From Nematostella vectensis (Eukaryota; Cnidaria; Anthozoa; Actiniaria; Edwardsiidae): 64,000 bases of DNA. The stretch spans positions 1-64,000 of the forward strand of contig NC_064046.1 in assembly GCF_932526225.1 (NCBI RefSeq), in the 5' to 3' direction. The notes beneath the pieces were generated by a model. The model did not search any database and was not told where the DNA came from. It worked only from the letters and a program-made list of their open reading frames with translations. The translations under genes and the position numbers were made by a program. Shown in pieces: positions 36,001 through 48,033 of this stretch. Within the stretch, counting starts at the first letter, position 1; each line of letters opens with the position of its first letter.

Positions 36001-39000
36001 GATAAGTGTAAAAATTTTTTATCAGTTACATATTTTAGTGCTGTGCATCACATCAACGTGAAACCACGCTATAAAAGGGACGCCCCTTTTCACATCTTTG
36101 GAATTTGAATTCAAAATAAAAATGGCTGTTAGTAACAGACCTTAAACCGGGGAAAGAATTTTCTCTGTATTGCTTCTATTTCTCTGGTTTCTGCGGTATA
36201 AATAAAGCATATTTAGACAGTTTCAATAGTCCAATACAAGGATATAAAGCAAAAAACATTGGAGAATCTGTTTTGGGTGAAAATTTGGTCAAGATTACCT
36301 GGGATTTAAATCATGAGCCGATTTCTTCGGGCCATACACCAATCATCGTTATCTCTGCCATACAATGTTGGACTGGTTGGCTGGTTGATAACGGATGGTA
36401 TGATTGATCGTATTAGTTGTACAATTGTGCACTGTATTTTTTCTAGATTGCTAGTCTCTATTTCGAACATGTGTAATAATAAATGAGCGGCGCGTGTTAC
36501 AGCGCGAGTAAAACTCAAGCCGAAAGATTACTTGGAAGAATTTTTTTACTTTGCGTACATCTATACTCTTGTCAGCTCGGACACTAAAGTGATAACTAAA
36601 GGTATCGCTGTCCTGGGCACGTTCCTTTTATAGTGCGGTTTTGTGTTTAATCTAAAACAAGATAGGATCTGCAGCGAATTTTAGTATTTCTGCACTATAT
36701 AAAATCATATGCCAATGAAACACATTTTTCAGCATGAATTTTCTTTTATCAGGAAAGGCTTATCCAATGATAATAGGACTGGTACAGACAAGAACACCTT
36801 CACTATCCCATGCTCTCTCGAGATCCATCTTGACAAAGCCAAGGTCAGTAGTAAACAAAGCCAAGGTCAGTAGTAAACAAAGCCAAGGTCAGTAGTAAAC
36901 AAAGCCAAGGTCAGTAGTAAACAAAGCCAAGGTCAGTTGTACACAAAACCAAGGTCAGTCGTAAACAAAGCCAAGGTTGGTAGTAAACAAAGCCAAGGTC
37001 AGTAGTAAACAAAGCCAAGGTCTTTAGTAAACAAAGCTAAAGTCAGTAGTAAACAAAGCCATTGTCAATAGTAAACAAAGCCAAGGTCAGTAGTAAACAA
37101 AGCCATGGTCAGTAAACAAAGCCAAGGTCAGTAGTAAACAAAGACAAGGTCAGAAGTGAACAAAGACAAGGTTAGTAGTTAGTAAACAAAGCCAAGGTCA
37201 GTAAACAAAGCCAAGGTCAGAAGTAAACAAAGACAAGGTTAGCAATTTAAATTAATAATATACAGTACTGTACTGTAAAAAAGTTGAGGCTAGTAATTAT
37301 CATCCTTATCATTATTGTTGTTGTTGTCATCATCATTATTAACATAGTGGTATAGAAAAGGAGTTTGTATTATTTACTAAGGTATAGTAAGTATATAATA
37401 TACTGAGTGTGTTGCTGTTTATATCACAGGTTGAGGAGATTGATGTCTTACCACAGTTTCTTTATACTGAGTACAAGTGGTTGATAGACTTTGCTGTCAG
37501 TGCAGCATTCTTGAACCTGCTCATTGAAGTGGTGGCATTCTTTCTTCCTGCCGTTCACAAGCAGGAGTTTAATCTAGGACTTTTCTGGAATCTCATGGTG
37601 GTATTGTTTGCTCTGTATCCTTGAGACGTGTTTTAACAATGTTTCATAATTTAATCATTTGAAAAGAATAACTTTATCCAGAATTTTAAAAAGCTATATA
37701 CATACTGTAAACATAAAATGGATAACTACAATGAAATAATGATAATGATTATTTATAAATCTTATCTGATTTACTTGTGCCTTGTTTTTTTTCTCTTGTC
37801 TTATCAAATTTGTCGCACAATTCTTCCCACCCGGTTGTTGTCCTTTACTTGCTCAAGGAAGACTATGTACTCATTAACGGCTGCCTATTGGCGAGGTGAT
37901 GACGGTGGAGAGAGATCCATGTGTATCACATTTGGCCTGTTCTTTTTTGTGGTTGCCATGGCAGTGTTGGTGATTGATGAGTCACTTATAGATTTCGGGC
38001 TGGACGCCGGTGAGCTATTTTCTTACCTTTAATGAGTCCACACTTTTATTATTGTCATTTGGAAATCCATTGTGTCAAGAAATAATATCGAAATAACCAC
38101 CTAAAAACAATATTCTATTCTTCCATATAGAAATCCAATCAGGAAACCCCAATAACTCCACAAAATCATTGTTTGTTATGTCTTGATTATCAACCTTAAC
38201 CAACAACTAAGATAATTACTTGATTTGATTTTTAAGGTTATGAGAAATTTTCGACAAAAGCTGCAGAATTTCTGAAGAAACAAGGATTCTCCACAAGGTA
38301 CACTTCTCCCTTGTTAAACTTTACCCAAAAGCTGTGTTTAGTTTATTTTGATATAAAGCTTACTCGGTGTGCTACACAAAAGGCAGAATAACAGTTGTGG
38401 TTTGTGTGAAGAAGAAGCTACACTAAAGCTTTATAGTAATTATTATTTGTTTTTTTTTCTGTGTCCAGAGAGACTTCTCCTGTCTGGGTATTCAAGCTCA
38501 TGATCGCTGTTATGTCAGCTGTTCTTGGCATGTTTATGGGTTTTCCTGGAATGCGTCTTGCTAATATGTACCTTGACTCACTCTACTATCACAAGGAGAC
38601 CCCTTACATGGTGTAAGTACCAACTACTTCATGCTTGAAGCAGACAGTCTTGAAGCAGACAATAGGCTGTTTACAGTACCGCTCTCGAACATGTGGACAT
38701 ATGTTCGCGAAATTGTTTGCGAACAGCTGATGTTCGCGAACACAGTGTTCGCGAACAGACCGGGACAAACCGTTTGACAAACGGGAACTCGTACCTCGTA
38801 ACCGAAGACTTACAGTACTGATACTCACTTAAAATACATACAGGAGTTCTGCAAGCGATTCAAATAAATTGTTCGTGTAAAAGTCAGCTGAGAGCTATGG
38901 TTATCGTTAAAATCAGAAACAACAAATTCAGTTATAGTCTGATATGCCTTCAGTTCAATTATTTGTAGACGATCAAGACAAGACACTTTCAAGTTTGAGA

Positions 39001-41471
39001 AATAAAGACGATAAAGATGGCGGATGAAAGCCAAAGCATGCGAAGGATTCGATCGTGGATTTACGAGGGCAGACACAGGCAAAAAAGTTAGTTTATTCTC
39101 AAAAGCTTGCCTCGAAGAGGGAAGGAATGCCGATCGCTTGATATGCTTCGAAGATTGTCGAATGTGACAACTGCTAGCGAATACTTTTGAACAGCGGGAA
39201 GCCATTTATTTAACAAATACTTGTATTACACACGGGATAATTAATTCGGGGAAGGAATGCCGATCGCTTGATATTCTTCGATGATTTTCGAATGTGTGAA
39301 AACTGCTAGCGGAGAATTTTGCATCTGTTCGCGAACAGCGTGTTCGCGAACAGTCTATATGTTCGCGAATTTCGCGAACGTTGTTCGCGAAAGTTTCGCG
39401 AACAGTGTCCCTATGTTCGTGAGCGGTACTGTATATGGGAAAGAAAGGGATAAAAAGTAAGTTACTGTATGTCTTTTTTTTCAGACTCTTGTTGCACCTT
39501 AATTTCGTCATGCCTGTTTTGATATTTGCGACATGGATAATACCTATTGTCAAAGAGCCCCTCGTAACAGGATCTTGGCATGGCAAGGAGGGGCCAGCCA
39601 CACCCTTGTAAGTTTCGTTATGTATTTAAACAGCCTCTATCAGCCGCCATTTTGTTATCCTAGCAATAGTGAGAATGCATCCATTTCCATCGGCTAATTT
39701 GTGAGAGCTGTTGGGATATTCTTGATGGTAATTGGTAAATGAACCTCCTTATTTCATTTTTAGGTGGTTATTTTTGATAAGTTTCGTTATGTTGGTATAA
39801 AAATACCGTTTTCACGAGGTTGCGCGTGCATCCTTAAGGCCACAGACTGGCGGGCCACATCCAAAATGCCACAGACTGGCGGGCCACAGCTGATCCAAAA
39901 TGCGAGCGAAGGGGTATTTGACTCTAACACTAATTTGACTAATAGCACTCTGACAGCATTTTCTATAGCTTTGTCTGTAAACTCCACTTTGTACGAAATT
40001 TTAGACCAGCTATGGCCTGCCAGTCTGTGGCATTTTGGATGCGCGCGCATCATCGTGAAAACGGTCTATTATAACAAAGGCGTGGCTGACAAGGGCTCTT
40101 TTTAACATTCGAAAATGTTAGAATCATGAGATATTAAAAACATAATGTATATTGTATGCCGTATCATGAGTTCCCCGTATTCTCATTTGTTAAAGATTGA
40201 CAGAGATGGCATTTAAGAACCTGCGCAGCACGCTTGTTTTGACTTTCTGCGCATTACGTTTGGTGTTGACTTGGCGACATCTGCAGTCCTACCTACACAT
40301 GGCTCAGGACAGGATGGAGAAGTTGAGGAGAGAGACTGGGAGAATTACAAACATTGAATTACAGAGAAAGGTAAGTTCCTCGAACCTCCAAACTTAGGGA
40401 AATAAATCAGCAAAAGTCAGCAAGAGTAGTTTGCTGACGCTTCGAGCATAAGCCCTCTGTGAAGCACAGCAAAACTACTCTGTTTTCTCTGAGATGTGAA
40501 ACACCATAGCAACCTTGGGTTGATGTATTTCCCTGATTCCACCACGCAACGCGGACCATCTAGTTTTTCTACAGCTTTAGTTTTTCTTGTCGTACCTTTT
40601 TCCGTATGTCTTGGATAATTTGAGCTTAGAGTACTACTGCATCTTAACTTTGCTTGGTTATAATCAACGTAACTTTTTGTGCCTCGTCTTACCTATGTTA
40701 TTTCTCAGGTGGCGGGCGTGTTCTATTATCTGTCGGCCGCAAGTCTACAGTATCTGGCGCCTACTGTGCTGTTACTGTTTATCAGTCTCATACTACGGAC
40801 ATTAGGTATGGTACCAAAGATTCTTACTGTTTATCACCCTCGTCATCGTCATCGTCATCATCAGCAGCATCATCAGCATCATCATAATTATTCTTATCAT
40901 CGTCATCGTCATTATCATCATCATTATTAAAATTGTCAGCATAACCATCAACAGCACCATCACCACCAACATACTTATCGTCATTATCATCATCAACATC
41001 GTCATCATCATCATTACCATCTCGTCACCATCACCATTATCATTAACATCCTCATTATTATCATGATCAAAATTTAGAGTAATTTAGATTTTTTCAATCA
41101 AATATCGTTAATAATGTATCAGACTTTAATCGTGCATGGTAAGTTGTATTACCATGGACCATTGTATTTTCAATTGTTAGCAATAAAAAACAGTGAATTG
41201 AATGAAAATTGAATGACATTTCTTGAGGTCTTTCTTTTTTCACCTTATAGAATTGACAGACTGGGATTCAGTAGCGGACCTGGGGCCCTCAAGGATAGAG
41301 TACTCGCACCTCATTTCCAACACCACGCGAGAAGCGGCCCTAGACCTTAGAGCGGTCCTTACGCCCGAGCTGTTCCAGGGTGTGTTCTCTTACATCACGT
41401 GGTGGCTATGTACCACGTGGTTTGTGACGTCAGTGTTTGGTGTAGTCTATTTAAAGATGATTAATACATAA
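33036..41471 (+). CDS. TMEM161: TMEM161 (TMEM161A/B family) multipass membrane protein
   Basis: Twelve coding exons: 33036-33038 (ATG only, then GTAAGT), 34924-35027, 35583-35690, 36753-36843, 37430-37614, 37858-38009, 38237-38297, 38469-38612, 39485-39607, 40196-40370, 40709-40805 and 41251-41471. They sum to 1464 nt, 487 aa, the same length as I recall for human TMEM161B, and every phase closes. Conserved marks include SPARWILCNG, FLYTEYKWLIDFAV, DDGGERSMCITFG, FPGMRLANMYLD, TFCALRLVLTWRHLQSYL, YYLSAASLQYLAP and SYITWWLCTTWF. The exact biochemical role is not established from sequence. The exon 10 acceptor (TTAAAG) is weak but gives the conserved LLTEMAFKNLR. Intron 1 holds a transposon and acceptor copies; intron 4 holds donor copies; intron 5 looks U12-type. 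Confidence 0.95.
33304..34923. repeat. ~55-bp tandem copies of the TMEM161 exon 2 acceptor, split by a transposon
   Basis: Six or seven units of about 55-60 bp share TACTTGTGCTATTGTAGGC and TGTGATTTACTCTGAGTT. AG dinucleotides fall near 33308, 33362, 33417 and 33472. A unit is then interrupted by the 33527-34805 element, and copies resume at 34863 and 34923. The last AG is the real exon 2 acceptor. The exon's first bases align loosely with the repeat, so the array appears to have grown from the intron-exon junction. Confidence 0.8.
33527..34805. mobile_element. 1.28-kb TIR element inserted at TA in TMEM161 intron 1
   Basis: Ends TGTGACCCGGCAAGGGGAAA and, inverted, TTTTCCCTTGCCGGGTCACA match over about 30 bp through CGTACACTAG. 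The element is flanked by TA on both sides (33525-33526 and 34806-34807), and neighbouring repeat units show the uninterrupted site. Internally there are ~110-bp modules with GATTTTCAAGATCGTT at 33.65-33.91 kb and ~210-bp modules with TTTGCATACGGC at 34.03-34.51 kb. The 129-codon frame at 33574-33963 is repetitive and not a transposase. Confidence 0.88.
36834..37240. repeat. 22-bp tandem copies of the TMEM161 exon 4 donor
   Basis: About 17 units of a 22-bp sequence containing AAAGCCAAGGTCAGTAG then TAAAC. The first copy is the real end of exon 4 (GACAAAGCCAAG then GTCAGT). Each good copy repeats the exon edge and the 5' splice site. Using a later donor would shift the frame (22 is not a multiple of three) and soon meet TAG, so only the first copy maintains the protein. 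Confidence 0.92.
37615..37857 (+). other. Probable U12-type (minor spliceosome) intron of TMEM161
   Basis: The intron starts GTATCCTTGA, matching the U12 5' splice site consensus at positions 1-8. TCCTTTACT at 37841-37849 matches the U12 branch-site consensus with one difference, placing the branch A about 10 nt before the 3' end (CTCAAG). There is no U2-style donor alternative. The joined protein is FAL then KTMYSLTAAYW, which fits the TMEM161 family. Confidence 0.85.
38674..39431. mobile_element. TIR element rich in TTCGCGAA palindromes, TMEM161 intron 8
   Basis: CAGTACCGCTC at the left and GAGCGGTACTG at the right are inverted and flanked by TA, consistent with a TA target duplication. 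Just inside both ends are clusters of TGTTCGCGAACA-like palindromes. A ~60-bp segment with GGAAGGAATGCCGATCGCTT occurs twice (near 39117 and 39250). No transposase frame is visible. Confidence 0.75.
39794..40076. mobile_element. Long-TIR MITE in TMEM161 intron 9
   Basis: ACCGTTTTCACGAGGTTGCG near the left end is inverted near 40062 (reverse ACCGTTTTCACGATGATGCG). Complementarity continues through GCATCC, CCAAAATGCCACAGACTGG and beyond, so each arm is over 60 bp. Within the left arm, CCACAGACTGGCGGGCCACA is tandemly duplicated. Confidence 0.75.
40391..40540. repeat. Copy of a dispersed repeat (GCTGACGCTTCGAG family), TMEM161 intron 10
   Basis: Contains TTGCTGACGCTTCGAGCATA, AGCCCTC, ACTACTCTGTTTTCTCTGAG and GGGTTGATGTATTTCC. 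Related words occur at 6200-6272 with 7212-7230 (interrupted by a MITE) and at 43120-43240. It is probably a short interspersed element with a short inverted core. Confidence 0.55.
40840..41045. repeat. ATC/ATT trinucleotide simple repeat, TMEM161 intron 11
   Basis: Interspersed CATCAT, CGTCAT and CATTAT trinucleotides over about 200 bp, with a shorter related tract near 37300-37340. Confidence 0.9.
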
Positions 41472-42014
41472 CAACGTGCCTGGATCGTTGTATTTATTTT
41501 CTGATTAATATTCCGTGCTCATCGACATCAGTAGGCGAGTTGCACTTAGAAATCACGTGACTTTATCAATGGCAAAGTCGCGCCAAAATTAACACAGAGA
41601 TCGCCGCGGCCCTCACGTCAGAGAGCGACGAAAAAATATAACTTTTACGAAATCTTAAAAAAAAACCTTTCTGGCATAGACACTGACTCTCTGATACGTT
41701 AGCGCAAAATTTTGTTGTTGTTGTTATTTCGAAACTTACTCGCTGATTCATTAGCGATGAATAGTTTACTTTTACTTGTTGTTATTTTGCCGCCAAAAGC
41801 CGGAGTGTGCTCGAGTTTCGCACCCAGAAAGTCACGTGATTTCATAGTTCAAGTTGCCTATTGACTACCCATTGAAAAGTTGTGATTTTACGCGCCCATT
41901 TCGAAGTTTGCGGCCAACCAAGAATTCGTGTCTTGTTGAAACCTTTTTTACATTACATTTTCACAAGTCTGTGAACAGCCTTTAGTGCCAATATTTGGTG
42001 ACCTCGTCAAATGC
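41472..42014. other. TMEM161 3' flank; nothing recognised
   Basis: Expected to hold the TMEM161 3' UTR. No clear polyadenylation hexamer close to the stop and no other gene could be supported. Confidence 0.4.
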
Positions 42015-42972
42015 ACACACCCCGACACTCCATACGCCCCTCACACTCCATACACCCCCGACACTCCATACACCCCCGACACTCCATACACCCCCGACAC
42101 TCCAGACACTCCATACGCCCCAGACACTCCTTACGCCCCCGACACTCCATACGCCCCCAACACTCCATACGCCCCCGACACTCCATACGCCCCCGACACT
42201 CCATACGCCCCAGACACTCCATATGCCCCCGACACTCCATACGCCCCCGACACTCCATACCCCCCGACACTCCATACGCCCCTGACACTCCATACACCCC
42301 TCACACTCCATACACCCCCGACACTCCATACACCCCCGACATTCCATACACCCCGACACTCCATACACCCCGACACTCCATACGCCCCAGACACTCCATA
42401 CACCCCTGGCACTCCATACGCCCCCCACACTCCATACACCCCCGACACTCCATACACCCCCGACATTCCATACACCCCGACACTCCATAGACCCCGACAC
42501 TCCATACACCCCCGACACTCCATACGCCCCTGACACTCCATACACCCCTGACACTCCATACACCCCGGCACTCCATACACCCCCGGCACTCCATACGCCC
42601 CCGACACTCCATACACCCCCGACACTCCATACACCCCCGACATTCCATACACCCCGACACTCCATACACCCCGACACTCCATACACCCCCGACACTCCAT
42701 ACACCCCCGACACTCCATACACCCCTGACACTCCATACACCCCTGACACTCCAAACACCCCCGACACTCCATACACCCCCGACACTCCATAAACCCCCGA
42801 CACTCCATACACCCCCGACACTCCATACACCCCCGACACCCCATACACCCCCGACACTCCATACACCCCCGACACTCCATACACCCCCGACACTCCATAC
42901 ACCCCCGACACTCCATACACCCCCGACACTCCATACACCCCCGACACTCCATACACCCCTGACACTCCATAC
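42015..42972. repeat. 18-bp minisatellite (~53 units)
   Basis: Unit GACACTCCATACACCCCC with T/C and A/G variants and occasional 17- or 19-bp units. It is C-rich on plus. The 18-bp length leaves several frames open on both strands (TPYTPD or GVYGVS repeats), but there is no promoter, start or splice context that would make it a gene. Confidence 0.95.
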
Positions 42973-43574
42973 TTTTACCCATGCATAGACACCTTTTGCT
43001 TTCTCTGCATTACAAATATTGACCAATACATTCATACTTATACTTTATCTACGTGCCAGTGTTTATTATATTCCACTGCAAACCCTTATCACTACAATTT
43101 ATGTCTTTAATGTATTACTACAGACATGCTGTAGATTAACTTGGTGGTCTACATAGGGAAATACAAATCAACACAAGGAGGATACAATGCTCTGTTTTCT
43201 CAGAGTATGTAAAACACAATTTCAACTTGGTGTTGATTTTTTTCAGTGAAGACACAGAAAGCGGGCCATGCTGAACAATTTTGACCAATTATATTCGGCT
43301 TGAACATCGTAAAAAAAGTTCAGCCAATGAGAAAGGCTGGACATTGGTAATTTGATCTTGTAGATGTAGACGAGTGTGGGAAAGTCTCGGTTATTAGTAA
43401 AGTACGAGTGATAAACAACTTTCAGCATTTCTCATCGGCTGAACTTTTTTTTCAAAATATTTAGGGTGTTCAAGCTGAATCTGATTGATCAAATTTGGGT
43501 AGCATGACCTGCTTTCTGTGTCCTTACTACAAATAGATTTTTTTAATGTCTTGGAGTACATACTACCAGTAAAT

Positions 43575-46500
43575 GTTACAAGCACATGTTAACAGCACAT
43601 GTTACCATTAGATGCTACCAGTACATGCCACCAATACATGCTACCAGCACATGCCACCAATACATGCTACCAGCACATGCTACCAGTACATGCTACCAGC
43701 ACATGCTACCAGTACATGCTACCAGTACATGCTACCAGCACATGCTACCAGTACATGCCACCAGTACATGCTACCAGCACATGCTACCAGTACATGCTAC
43801 CAGCACATGCTACCAGTACATGCTACCAGCACATGCTACCAGTACATGCTACCAGCACATGCTACCAGTACATGCTACCAGTACATGCTACCATTAGATG
43901 CTACCAGTACATGCTACTAATACATGCTACCAGCACATGCTACCAGTACATGCTACCATTAGATGCTACCAATACATGTTACCAGTACATGCTACCAGCA
44001 CTTGCTACCAGTACATGCTACCAGTACATGCTACCATTAGATGCTACCAATACATGCTACCAGTACATGCTACCAGTACATGCTACCAGTACATGCTACC
44101 AGTACATGCTACCAGCACTTGCTACCAGTACATGCTACCAGTACATGCTACCAGCACTTGCTACCAGTACATGCTACCAGCACTTGCTACCAGCACATGC
44201 TACCAGTACATGCTACCAGTAAATGCTACAAGTAAATGCTCCCATTAGATGCTACCAGTACATGCTACCAGCACATGCTACCAGTGCATGCTACCAGCAC
44301 ATGCTACCAGCACATGCTACCAGTACATGCTACCAGTACATGCTACCATTACATGCTACCAGTACATGCTACCAGCACATGCTACCAGTACATGCTACCA
44401 GCACATGCTACCAGTACATGCTACCAGCACATGCTACCAGTACATGCTACCAGTACATGCTACCAGCACATGCTACCAGTACATGCTACCAGCACATGCT
44501 ACCAGTACATGCCACCAGCACTTGCTACCAGCACTTGCTTTCAGCACTTGCTACCAGCACTTGCTACCAGTACATGCTACCAGTACAAGCTACCAGCACA
44601 TGCTACCAGTACATGCTACCAGCACATGCTACCATTACATGCTACCAGTACATGCTACCATTAGATGCTACCAATACATGTTACCAGTACATGCTACCAG
44701 CACTTGCTACCAGTACATGCTACATGTACATGCTACCAGTACATGCTACCATTAGATGCTACCAGTACATGCTACCAGTACATGCTACCATTAGATGCTA
44801 CCAGTACATGCTACTAATACATGCTACCAGCACATGCTACCAGTACATGCTACCATTAGATGCTACCAATACATGTTACCAGTACATGCTACCAGCACTT
44901 GCTACCAGTACATGCTACATGTACATGCTACCAGTACATGCTACCATTAGATGCTACCAATACATGCTACCAGTACATGCTACCAGTACATGCTACCAGT
45001 ACATGCTACCAGCACTTGCTACCAGTACATGCTACCAGTACATGCTACCAGCACTTGCTACCAGTACATGTTACCAGCACATGCTACCAGTACATGCTAC
45101 CAGTAAATGCTACAAGTAAATGCTACCATTAGATGCTACCAGTACATGCTACCAGCACATGCTACCAGTGCATGCTACCAGCACATGCTACCAGCACATG
45201 CTACCAGTACATGCTACCAGTACATGCTACCATTACATGCTACCAGTACATGCTACCAGCACATGCTACCAGTACATGCTACCAGCACATGCTACCAGTA
45301 CATGCTACCAGCACATGCTACCAGTACATGCTACCAGCACATGCTACCAGTACATGCTACCAGCACATGCTACCAGTACATGCCACCAGCACTTGCTACC
45401 AGCACTTGCTTTCAGCACTTGCTACCAGTACATGCTACCAGCACATGCTACCAGTACATGCTACCAGCACATGCTACCAGTACATGCCACCAGCACTTGC
45501 TACCAGCACTTGCTTTCAGCACTTGCTACCAGCACTTGCTACCAGTACATGCTACCAGTACAAGCTACCAGCACATGCTACCAGTACATGCTACCAGCAC
45601 ATGCTACCATTACATGCTACCAGTACATGCTACCATTAGATGCTACCAATACATGTTACCAGTACATGCTACCAGCACTTGCTACCAGTACATGCTACAT
45701 GTACATGCTACCAGTACATGCTACCATTAGATGCTACCAGTACATGCTACCAATACATGCTACCAGTACATGCTACCAGTACATGCTACCAGTACATGCT
45801 ACCAGCACTTGCTACCAGTACATGCTACCAGTACATGCTACCAGCACTTGCTACCAGTACATGTTACCAGCACATGCTACCAGTACATGCTACCAGTAAA
45901 TGCTACAAGTAAATGCTACCATTAGATGCTACCAGTACATGCTACCAGCACATGCTACCAGTGCATGCTACCAGCACATGCTACCAGCACATGCTACCAG
46001 TACATGCTACCAGTACATGCTACCATTACATGCTACCAGTACATGCTACCAGCACATGCTACCAGTACATGCTACCAGCACATGCTACCAGTACATGCTA
46101 CCAGCACATGCTACCAGTACATGCTACCAGCACATGCTACCAGTACATGCTACCAGCACATGCTACCAGTACATGCCACCAGCACTTGCTACCAGCACTT
46201 GCTTTCAGCACTTGCTACCAGCACTTGCTACCAGTACATGCTACCAGTACAAGCTACCAGCACATGCTACCAGTACATGCTACCAGCACATGCTACCAGC
46301 ACATGCTACCAGCACTTGCTACCAGTACAAGCTACCAGCACATGCTACCAGTACATGCTACCAGTACATGCTGCCAGTACATGCTACCAGTACATGCTAC
46401 CAGTACATGCTACCAGCACATGCTACCAGTACATTCTACCATTACATGCTACCAGTACATGCTACCAGTACATGCTACCAGCACATGCTACCAGCACATG

Positions 46501-47865
46501 CTACCAGCACATGCTACCAGTACATGCTACCAGCACATGCTACCAGTACATGCTACCATTACATGCTACCAGTACATGCTACCAGTACATGCTACCAGTA
46601 CAAGCTACCAGCACATGCTACCAGTACATGCTACCAGTACATGCTACCAGCACATGCTACCAGTACATGCTACCAGCACATGCTACCAGTACATGCTACC
46701 ATTACATGCTACCAGTACATGCTACCAGTACATGCTACCAGTACATGCTACCAGTACATGCTACCAGTACATGCTACCAGCACATGCTACCAGTACATGC
46801 TACCAGCACATGCTACTAGTGCATGCTACCAGCACATGCTACCAGCACATGCTACCAGCACATGCTACCAGCACATGCTACCAGTACATGCTACCAGTAC
46901 ATGCTACCAATACATGCTACCAGCACATGCTACCATTACATGCTACCATTACATGCTACCAGCACATGCTACCAGCACATGCTACCAGTACATGCTACCA
47001 GTACATGCTACCAGTACATGCTACCAGTACATGCTACCAGTACATGCTACCAGTACATGCTACCAGCACATGCTACCAGTACATGCTACCATTACATGCT
47101 ACCAGTACATGCTACCAGCACATGCTACCAGCACATGCTACCATTACATGCTACCAGCACATGCTACCAGTACATGCTGCCTGTTAATGCTACCAGCACA
47201 TGCTACCAGCACATGCTACCATTACATGCTACCAGTACATGCTACCAGTACATGCTACCAGTACATGCTACCATTACATGCTACCATCACATGCTACCAG
47301 TACATGCTACCATTACATGCTACCATCACATGCTACCAGTACATGCTACCAGCACATGCTACCAGCACATGCTACCAGTACATGCTACCAGTACATGCTA
47401 CCAGCACATGCTACCAGTACATGCTACCAGCACATGCTACCAGTACATGCTGCCAGTTAATGCTACCAGCACATGCTACCAGCACATGCTACCAGTACAT
47501 GCTACCATTACATGCTACCATTACATGCTACCATTACATGCTACCAGCACATGCTACCATTACATGCTACCAGTACATGCTGCCAGTACATGCTACCAGC
47601 ACATGCTACCAGCACATGCTACCAGTACATGCTACGAGTACATGCTACCAGTACATGCTGCCAGTACATGCTACCAGCACATGCTACCAGCACATGCTAC
47701 CAGCACATGCTACCATTACATGCTACCAGTACATGCTGCCAGTACATGCTACCAGCACATGCTACCAGCACATGCTACCATTACATGCTACCAGTACATG
47801 CTGCCAGTACATGCTACCAGCACATGCTACCAGTACATGCTACCAGTACATGCTCATGCTTTCTT
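43575..47865. repeat. 4.3-kb array of a 13-bp repeat with higher-order structure
   Basis: More than 300 copies of CATGCTACCAGTA, with variants such as CATTA, CACTTG, AATAC and TTAGATG. Three units make 39 bp, giving a stop-free 13-residue periodic peptide (MLPVHATSTCYQY). Larger blocks are duplicated: a recognisable series begins at 44223, 45107 and 45900, giving higher-order periods of 884 bp (68 units) and 793 bp (61 units). It lies just 3' of the glutamate-receptor gene. Confidence 0.95.
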
Positions 47866-48033
47866 CACGGACAGCCTCCCGCTCATTCATTATTATAATG
47901 CAGAGCTGTACCAAGCCACGTAAGATTGGGGGAGGGGAGGGAGGTGGGGCACATACCCCCAGTGCGCCACCCCCTGGCCCTGTAATGATGATCTTCATCA
48001 TCGTCATCATCATTTATAATATTATTATAATTA

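Noticed and set aside
41982..43035. Overlapping 244-327 codon frames in the 18-bp array
   Set aside because: Same artefact of a stop-free 18-bp unit; several frames on both strands are equally open.
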